Source: Haladaptatus sp. DJG-WS-42 (GTDB lineage Archaea; Halobacteriota; Halobacteria; Halobacteriales; Halococcaceae). From it: a stretch of 64,000 nucleotides of DNA. The stretch is taken from positions 2,596,422 through 2,660,421 of the forward strand of contig NZ_CP147243.1 of the NCBI RefSeq assembly GCF_037198285.1, given 5' to 3'. A program made the position numbers and the translations under genes. A model generated the notes under the pieces. That model saw only the letters and a program-made list of their open reading frames with translations, ran no database searches and had not been told where the DNA came from. Position 1 is the stretch's first letter, and each line of letters begins with the position of its first letter. Positions 59,641 to 64,000 of the stretch are shown in pieces.

Positions 59641-59808
59641 TCAGACGCTCGCCGTAATCGGGATCGCCTCGTCTGTTTGAATCCATGCCTCGGGGTTCGT
59701 TCGGTCATAAATCACGATTTCGCCCGTTGCGAGTTTGAGCTGTCCGTACTCAAGGTAATCGTCGGCTGGGGGTTCATCCTGGCGTTTCGGGTCAGTTGTG
59801 GAGGTCAT
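59641..59808 (-). CDS. DUF7331-like 55-residue protein
   Basis: A short gene of 55 codons: MTSTTDPKRQDEPPADDYLEYG...through IPITASV. The core YLEYGQLKLATGEIVIYDRTNPEAWIQTDEAI matches, as I recall, the haloarchaeal DUF7331 pattern (a strand, ATGEIVIYDR, then WIQTDEA). The acidic composition and this pattern show it is coding. Function unknown. Its promoter has a striking set of TGGTAGCA repeats. Confidence 0.75.
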   Translation of the reverse strand: MTSTTDPKRQDEPPADDYLEYGQLKLATGEIVIYDRTNPEAWIQTDEAIPITASV

Positions 59809-59814
59809 TTGGTG

Positions 59815-59882
59815 TGGTAGCAGTGGGGTGTCTCACGCTACGTCCACTGCTACCAACCCCTAGGCCATAACCCTTGCTACCA
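59815..59882 (-). promoter_or_regulatory. promoter with three TGGTAGCA repeats
   Basis: Three copies of TGGTAGCA occur at 59815-59822 (plus strand) and 59848-59855 and 59875-59882 (minus strand). The first two are part of a perfect 12-bp inverted repeat (TGGTAGCAGTGG ... CCACTGCTACCA, 17-nt gap). The second and third flank a TTATGG box (near 59864-59869) in direct orientation. Such an arrangement is a candidate operator for the gene starting at 59808. Confidence 0.5.
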
Positions 59883-59924
59883 TCTGTCATACCGTTGTCT
59901 GACCACTCGTGACCGAAGCGTCCC

Positions 59925-60029
59925 TCAATCTGTCAATCCAACCGCTCGAAGGTGCCTGTCGAGCGCCGCTTCGCTCTCAAACACCCTCCCACATGCTTGA
60001 CAGGTGTGTTCCCCTCTCCTCTCATTCAT
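59925..60029 (-). CDS. 34-residue C2H2-like zinc-finger peptide
   Basis: A very short gene: MNERRGEHTCQACGRVFESEAALDRHLRAVGLTD. It has CxxC and, 12 residues later, a His of a C2H2 finger (HTCQACGRVFESEAALDRH); the second His of the classical motif is missing. A CTTTACC box lies about 27 nt upstream. Haloarchaea encode many such one-finger proteins, so it is likely real. Nucleic-acid or protein binding is expected. Confidence 0.6.
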   Translation of the reverse strand: MNERRGEHTCQACGRVFESEAALDRHLRAVGLTD

Positions 60030-60094
60030 AGACTACGTACGTACAGAATCCGGTAAAGCGTGTCGTCAGGAGATCTGTCCAGTAGAGTTACAGG

Positions 60095-60129
60095 AGGTTA
60101 GTAGGTACCTTGAAGTAACCTTATGGTAC
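60095..60129 (+). promoter_or_regulatory. promoter of the HxlR gene with overlapping inverted repeats
   Basis: The box TTAT (60121-60124) is 27 nt before the ATG at 60149. It is embraced by AGGTTA (60095-60100) with TAACCT (60116-60121), and GTACC (60105-60109) with GGTAC (60125-60129). Such repeats over a TATA box suggest auto-repression by the HxlR protein. Confidence 0.5.
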
Positions 60130-60148
60130 TGCCTCGTGTATCAGCCTC

Positions 60149-60514
60149 ATGAACGATGAGACAGCCCCGCTCGCCGTCTGGTGTGCTGGCGAGGAATGGT
60201 GTCCGATTACCTCGACGGCGACGATTCTCGGCAAAAAGTGGCATCCAGTTATCATCCACCGATTGCTAAAATACGGCCCGTCGGGTTTTAACGCGCTCAA
60301 AGACGCTGTCGACGGCATCTCTGCAAAAGTGCTCTCTGACAGCCTCGAAAACTTAGAGGAGTACGGCCTGGTCAATCGTGCGGTCATCAGCGAAAAGCCG
60401 TTTCGCGTCGAATACTCACTCACCACCCGCGGCAAGTCGCTCGAACCCATCATCATCGCCATGCGCGACTGGGGAAAAGAACACCTCATGCCCGCGGACG
60501 AACCGGCTCCATAG
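60149..60514 (+). CDS. HxlR family regulator
   Basis: A 121-residue winged-helix regulator of the HxlR type. The start CAGEEWCPITSTATILGKKWHPVIIHRLL and FNALKDAVDGISAKVLSDSLENLEEYGLVNR, then RVEYSLTTRGKSLEPI, are the classical family blocks. Cysteines near residues 12 and 17 could sense thiol stress as in some HxlR proteins. It probably acts as a dimer. The start codon fits the TATA box 27 nt upstream. The queD gene starts 89 nt downstream; a regulatory link is not evident. Confidence 0.92.
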   Translation: MNDETAPLAVWCAGEEWCPITSTATILGKKWHPVIIHRLLKYGPSGFNALKDAVDGISAKVLSDSLENLEEYGLVNRAVISEKPFRVEYSLTTRGKSLEPIIIAMRDWGKEHLMPADEPAP

Positions 60515-60602
60515 CAGCGTTTGTCTCACACTTGTGTGCGATTTCTTTCCGGACAGTCCCAAAATGAGAAACGATTAATACGTTTGCCGATATTCTCCCA
60601 GT

Positions 60603-61058
60603 ATGCTCTCAAGAACCTCGGGGCGCGATGACCTGTCGCTTACCGAGCACGTCCACGAACTCAGAATCGGCCACGACAGCCCGATTCGTATCAGCAGTGG
60701 ACATCGCCTTCTGCACCACGACGGCAAGTGTAGCCGTCCGCACGGTCACAACTACGAAATTTCCGTCACCGTCCGTGGCAACCTGACCGAAGACGGTTGG
60801 GTGGTTGACAAGGGCAACGTCACCAGTGTCATCGACGACTGGGACCACCGCTTTCTCCTCCAAGACGGCGACCCGCTCATCGAGGCGTTCGAAGCCGCGG
60901 GCGACGGCGACGCACTCGTCGTGTTCGACCACCCGCCAACAGCAGAAGTGATGGGCATCATCTTAGAACAGCGCCTGCTCGCAGAACTGCCCGACAACGT
61001 CGCTGAAGTCTCCGTGCTGGTTCGTGAGACGAGCGAACTCTGTGGCGTGACCTGCTGA
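60603..61058 (+). CDS. queD: 6-carboxytetrahydropterin synthase (QueD)
   Basis: A 151-residue member of the PTPS/QueD family, second step of preQ0 synthesis (dihydroneopterin triphosphate to CPH4). Zinc-binding HRLLHHDGKCSRPHGHNY (residues 33-50) holds the catalytic Cys and three His. The C-terminal Glu appears in VSVLVRETSEL. Length is typical. It starts the que operon and overlaps queE by 1 nt. The encoded product supplies the deazapurine route to archaeosine in tRNA. Confidence 0.93.
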   Translation: MLSRTSGRDDLSLTEHVHELRIGHDSPIRISSGHRLLHHDGKCSRPHGHNYEISVTVRGNLTEDGWVVDKGNVTSVIDDWDHRFLLQDGDPLIEAFEAAGDGDALVVFDHPPTAEVMGIILEQRLLAELPDNVAEVSVLVRETSELCGVTC

Positions 61059-61825
61059 TGCCGGTCAACGCAGAACGACCACCCCAAGAAGGCCCCACAG
61101 ACGGCGACGGACTGCCAATCAACGAACTGTTCTACTCGCTCCAAGGTGAGGGGAAACTCGCCGGTGTCCCTTCGGTGTTCATCCGCACGAGCGGTTGTAA
61201 CCTCCGCTGTTGGTTCTGTGATTCGTATCACACCTCGTGGGAACCCACCCACGCGTGGATGTCTGTAGACGAGATTGTTGCGGCAGTCTCTGAGCACACG
61301 GAAGCAGACCACGTCGTTCTCACGGGTGGCGAGCCGCTCATCCACGACACGTCTGTGACACTGCTCGAACGCCTCTCTGCAGCGGGCTATCACACCACCG
61401 TCGAAACGAACGGGACGATTTTCCGCGACGCGCCAATCGACCTCGCGAGCGTGAGCCCGAAACTCGCCTCCAGTACGCCCACGCCCGAACGCGACCCGAA
61501 GGGCGACGGCGAGTGGGAAGTCCGCCACGACGACGCCCGCATCGACATTTCTGAACTGTCTCAGTTCGTCACCGCCTTCGACACGCAGTTCAAATTCGTC
61601 GTCACCGGTCCCGACGACATGGCTGAAATCACCGACATCGTCGCGGATGTTCGCGCGACTGGCGCGTCGCTCGCAGACGACGACGTGTTGTTGATGCCCG
61701 AAGGCCAAACCCGTGAGGCTTTAGACGAGACGCGCAAACGAACGGCTGACTTGGCGATGGAGTACGGTTTCCGCTACACGCCTCGCCTCCACGTTGACCT
61801 CTGGAACGACGCCCCTGGAACTTGA
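61058..61825 (+). CDS. queE: 7-carboxy-7-deazaguanine synthase (QueE)
   Basis: A 255-residue radical-SAM enzyme turning CPH4 into 7-carboxy-7-deazaguanine. The cluster motif CNLRCWFCDSYHTSW (CxxxCxxC, near residue 47) and the SAM-binding VVLTGGEPLIH (near 87) are visible. Substrate-binding ELFYSLQGEGKLAGVPSVFIRTSG precedes the cluster. It overlaps queD by 1 nt and is followed after 1 nt by folE. All four genes lie in one polycistron. Confidence 0.94.
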   Translation: MPVNAERPPQEGPTDGDGLPINELFYSLQGEGKLAGVPSVFIRTSGCNLRCWFCDSYHTSWEPTHAWMSVDEIVAAVSEHTEADHVVLTGGEPLIHDTSVTLLERLSAAGYHTTVETNGTIFRDAPIDLASVSPKLASSTPTPERDPKGDGEWEVRHDDARIDISELSQFVTAFDTQFKFVVTGPDDMAEITDIVADVRATGASLADDDVLLMPEGQTREALDETRKRTADLAMEYGFRYTPRLHVDLWNDAPGT

Positions 61826-61826
61826 G

Positions 61827-62426
61827 ATGACTGACGCTACGCTTATCCCCGACACGGAATCGACCTACGACCACGAGAAGGCGCGACGAGCCGTCCGGAT
61901 GCTGTTAGAAGCCGTCGGCGCAGACCCCGACCGCGACGGGCTGGTTGACACGTGGGAGCGCCGCGTTCCCGACGCCTTCGAGACACTCACCGAGGGCTTT
62001 CGCGAAGAAGAAAAGCCGACGATGCGCACCTTCCCCGCAGAGGGGTCAGGACTCGTCATCAAGACGGCAATTCCCGTCTACAGCCTCTGTGAGCACCATT
62101 TACTTCCGTTCTACGGGACGGCCCACGTCGCGTATCGTCCCGGCGACGAGGTGGTTGGCCTCTCGAAACTCACGCGCTACGTGCGCTGGCAGTCGCGCAA
62201 ACTCTCGATGCAAGAGCGTTTGACCCGCGAGATTGCAGACGGCCTCGCCGAGGAACTCGACGCCGAAGCAGTACTGGTCGAGATTTCAGCAAGCCACATG
62301 TGCGAGGCCATGCGCGGCGTCGAAACCGAAACCGAGACGCGCACGAACGTCGTCGTTGGCGAGCCAACCGACCAAGAGCGCACCCAGTTCCAGAACGCCA
62401 TCGACCGGGCAGAGGGCGGGCGATGA
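61827..62426 (+). CDS. folE: GTP cyclohydrolase I (FolE type)
   Basis: A 199-residue GTP cyclohydrolase of type IA, the step from GTP to dihydroneopterin triphosphate that feeds QueD. The zinc and catalytic motifs are classical: YSLCEHHLLPFYGTAH (near residues 86-101), SKLTRYVRWQSRKLSMQERL (near 115-134) and ISASHMCEAMRGVETET (near 153-169). Start MTDATLIP directly follows the queE stop. Many archaea use the unrelated MptA for this reaction, so a bacterial-type enzyme inside the que operon is of interest. Confidence 0.93.
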   Translation: MTDATLIPDTESTYDHEKARRAVRMLLEAVGADPDRDGLVDTWERRVPDAFETLTEGFREEEKPTMRTFPAEGSGLVIKTAIPVYSLCEHHLLPFYGTAHVAYRPGDEVVGLSKLTRYVRWQSRKLSMQERLTREIADGLAEELDAEAVLVEISASHMCEAMRGVETETETRTNVVVGEPTDQERTQFQNAIDRAEGGR

Positions 62427-63115
62427 GCCAGCCAAAAGCGGTCGTCCTCGTCTCCGGTGGGATGGACAGCGCCACCGCGGCCGCGGAAGCGAAGGCGCGG
62501 GGCTACGACCTCTACTTCCTGCACACCTCCTACGGCCAGCGTACCGAAGGAAAGGAGTACGAGTGCGCCCGCAAACTCGCTGCGGATTTCGACGCGGCCG
62601 ACTTCCTCCATATCGAGACGAGCCACCTCGCCCAGATTGGCGCGTCCGCGCTCACCGACGACGGTATCGACGTAGCCGACGCCGATTTAGACAGCGAAGA
62701 GATTCCAGACACGTACGTGCCGTTTCGGAACGCAAACCTGCTCTCGATGGCCGTCTCCTACGCCGAAGCGAATGAGTGTGACGCCGTGTTCATCGGCGCA
62801 CACAGCGAGGACTTCGCAGGGTATCCCGACTGTCGCCCCGAGTTCTTCGAGGCGTTTCAGACCGTCGCCGACGTGGGAACCAAACCGGATACCCAGATCT
62901 CGCTCGAAGCACCGTTCGTCGAGTGGACGAAAACGGAGATTGCCGCCCACGGCGTCTCCCTCGATGTGCCGTTCGAGCACACGTGGAGCTGTTATAAGGA
63001 GAGTGCACCCGCCTGCGGTGTCTGTGATTCCTGTGCCATTCGGCTCAGAGCGTTCGAGGACGTCTCTGTCCGCGACCCAATTGAGTACGCAAAACGGCCA
63101 TCGTATCGAACCTAA
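62423..63115 (+). CDS. queC: 7-cyano-7-deazaguanine synthase (QueC)
   Basis: A 230-residue PP-loop ATPase converting 7-carboxy-7-deazaguanine to preQ0. The PP-loop reads VLVSGGMDSATAAAEA (near residues 8-23) and the C-terminal zinc site reads CYKESAPACGVCDSCAIR (near 192-209). The start overlaps the folE stop as ATGA. preQ0 is then inserted in tRNA by a transglycosylase (not in this window) to make archaeosine. Confidence 0.94.
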   Translation: MSQPKAVVLVSGGMDSATAAAEAKARGYDLYFLHTSYGQRTEGKEYECARKLAADFDAADFLHIETSHLAQIGASALTDDGIDVADADLDSEEIPDTYVPFRNANLLSMAVSYAEANECDAVFIGAHSEDFAGYPDCRPEFFEAFQTVADVGTKPDTQISLEAPFVEWTKTEIAAHGVSLDVPFEHTWSCYKESAPACGVCDSCAIRLRAFEDVSVRDPIEYAKRPSYRT

Positions 63116-63242
63116 GGCACGAAATTGCGCGATGGAATGAGGTATTGAGGTGGAAAGAAGGGTCTAGAGGCACTGACGAGCGGTCTCTCCACGAGCGTTC
63201 GTCAACCCTGCGAATGGACAGCCATGTGGTCTATACGGGTAC

Positions 63243-63392
63243 TCAGGCCTGTTGACCACGGATTCGTGCAGCTTCTGCAATTCCAGCATTTGCTGAACAG
63301 TGTGGACATGCGAGTATCCGACCACGTGAGTCAGCGAATACCTGGGCGAATCGTTTCGAGACGTGTGCATCGCAGTTGGTACAGGTTGGCAT
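63243..63392 (-). CDS. 49-residue zinc-ribbon protein (DUF7563-like)
   Basis: A short gene of 49 codons starting MPTCTNCDAHVSKRFAQVF and ending AARIRGQQA. Four cysteines in two CxxC pairs (residues 4, 7, 29 and 32) make a zinc ribbon. The pattern FAQVFADSRGRILACPHCSANAGIAE fits, as I recall, the conserved haloarchaeal DUF7563 family. Likely binds zinc and possibly nucleic acid. Promoter not clear. Confidence 0.75.
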   Translation of the reverse strand: MPTCTNCDAHVSKRFAQVFADSRGRILACPHCSANAGIAEAARIRGQQA

Positions 63393-63461
63393 TGGTCTAC
63401 GTGGGGGATTGCAACGTGTGCCTCACCCACACCTAAACAAATGCCGGATGTGGACTAATTC

Positions 63462-64000
63462 TCACTCCCTTACTAGTGGGGGCTCTGTGGGTCGCTCGAA
63501 CAGCTCGGCGCACAGTTTTCGCTCTGCAGCGCGCAGGTGCTCGTGGAACGTCGAACGCGAAACGCCCATCGCCGTGGCGAGGTCGTCGCCGTTGACCGGC
63601 CGCGGCCAGTCGAAAAAGCCCGCGACGTACGCCCGCTGGAGCGTCGAAAGCTGGCGTTCGGTGAGCCGCTCTTTGAGCGACCCGACAAACTCCTGTTTCG
63701 TCGTCGGTCTGCGGTGGTGTTCGTGGTAGCTCACGAGTTCGGTGCCGGGATACTCCTGTTTCACCAACTCCACGAGTTGGCGGACGTTCGCCTCCTGTGG
63801 CAGCTCGATTTTCATTCGCCCACCCCCGTCGTAGGCGGTGATTTCCTGCGTTTTCGCCCCGTAGTTGGCGAGGTCAGTCACAATTGAATCGCCCGCGAGC
63901 GTGAGTTCGAACAGACTCTCGTCGTCCTCTGAGGCGACGAGTTGTACCGCCGCAATCTCTCGACACTCAGCGGCGGCCTCGGCGACCGCCTCCGGTTCTG
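63462..64000 (-). CDS. bacterio-opsin-activator type (HTH-10) regulator, 5' end cut by window edge
   Basis: The C-terminal 179 or so residues of an HTH-10 regulator, with the frame open at the window edge. The visible part holds a beta-rich sensor stretch (VASEDDESLFELTLAGDS, then EITAYDGGGRMKIELP) and the Bat HTH: LTERQLSTLQRAYVAGFFDWPRPVNGDDLATAMGVSRSTFHEHLRAAERKL. A GTG at 63881 could open a shorter form, but the coding character continues above it. The full protein probably has PAS or GAF domains, common in Bat proteins. Confidence 0.88.
   Translation of the reverse strand, partial: EPEAVAEAAAECREIAAVQLVASEDDESLFELTLAGDSIVTDLANYGAKTQEITAYDGGGRMKIELPQEANVRQLVELVKQEYPGTELVSYHEHHRRPTTKQEFVGSLKERLTERQLSTLQRAYVAGFFDWPRPVNGDDLATAMGVSRSTFHEHLRAAERKLCAELFERPTEPPLVRE

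Overview
The window is a stretch of haloarchaeal chromosome (class Halobacteria). Supporting signs: high GC, acidic proteins rich in Asp and Glu, Tat-type lipoprotein signals (RRxFL with LAGC or LSGC), bacterio-opsin-activator (HTH-10) regulators, a CetZ tubulin, EF-1alpha and an aIF1/SUI1 factor, and many genes whose start codon lies about 25-30 nt after a TATA-like box (leaderless transcripts). I cannot place the genus. I saw no rRNA, tRNA, CRISPR array, intact insertion sequence or replication origin.

Layout. 1-10.1 kb, minus strand: menaquinone cluster menF-menD-menB-(insertion)-menA-menC-menE, preceded at the window edge by an NRDE/TANGO2 protein. Between menB and menA lies a 2.2 kb segment with an FAD monooxygenase and an AT-rich orphan gene. 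10.1-16.7 kb: sulfite-oxidase-like enzyme, small regulators, a large DUF7527-type coiled-coil protein, a winged-helix regulator, purA and a Trm112-like protein. 16.7-19.8 kb: DR2241 protein and tandem-domain CbiX, divergent from a LeuA-family synthase. 19.8-26 kb: an HTH-10 regulator, then a coupled operon of binding protein, two permeases, MalK-type ATPase and a class III CoA-transferase. 26-38 kb: sensor kinase, cysS, CorA with a coupled 54-residue membrane protein, MscS channel, lipoproteins, acyl-CoA synthetase and glutamate dehydrogenase. 38-43.7 kb: aIF1, EF-1alpha, a reductase, acyl-CoA dehydrogenase and a metallo-hydrolase. 43.7-47.8 kb: RND/MMPL exporter with a surface CARDB-type protein. 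48.1-51.5 kb: 2-oxoacid:ferredoxin oxidoreductase with a clear terminator and an Lrp regulator. 51.5-57.8 kb: SRPBCC protein, small flavoprotein, two DMT exporters, RtcA, a lipoprotein and CetZ. 57.8-64 kb: small regulatory and zinc-finger genes, SprT-like protein, two HTH-10 regulators, HxlR regulator, and the preQ0/archaeosine cluster queD-queE-folE-queC.

How the parts work together. The men genes convert chorismate to menaquinone precursors for respiration. The que cluster makes preQ0 from GTP for archaeosine in tRNA. KorAB, glutamate dehydrogenase, acyl-CoA synthetase/dehydrogenase and the ABC/CoA-transferase operon fit heterotrophic use of amino acids, fatty acids and an unidentified carbon compound.

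The least ordinary items are: the transporter operon ending in a CoA-transferase, with 10-bp-spaced repeats at its promoter; a predicted leaderless 10-codon uORF coupled to korA; TGGTAGCA repeats at the promoter of a 55-residue protein; a bacterial-type FolE in an archaeal preQ0 operon; a MenE lacking its usual C-terminal lysine; and several genes shorter than 60 codons (two zinc-ribbon or finger proteins, a 50-residue acidic protein, and the CorA-coupled membrane peptide).
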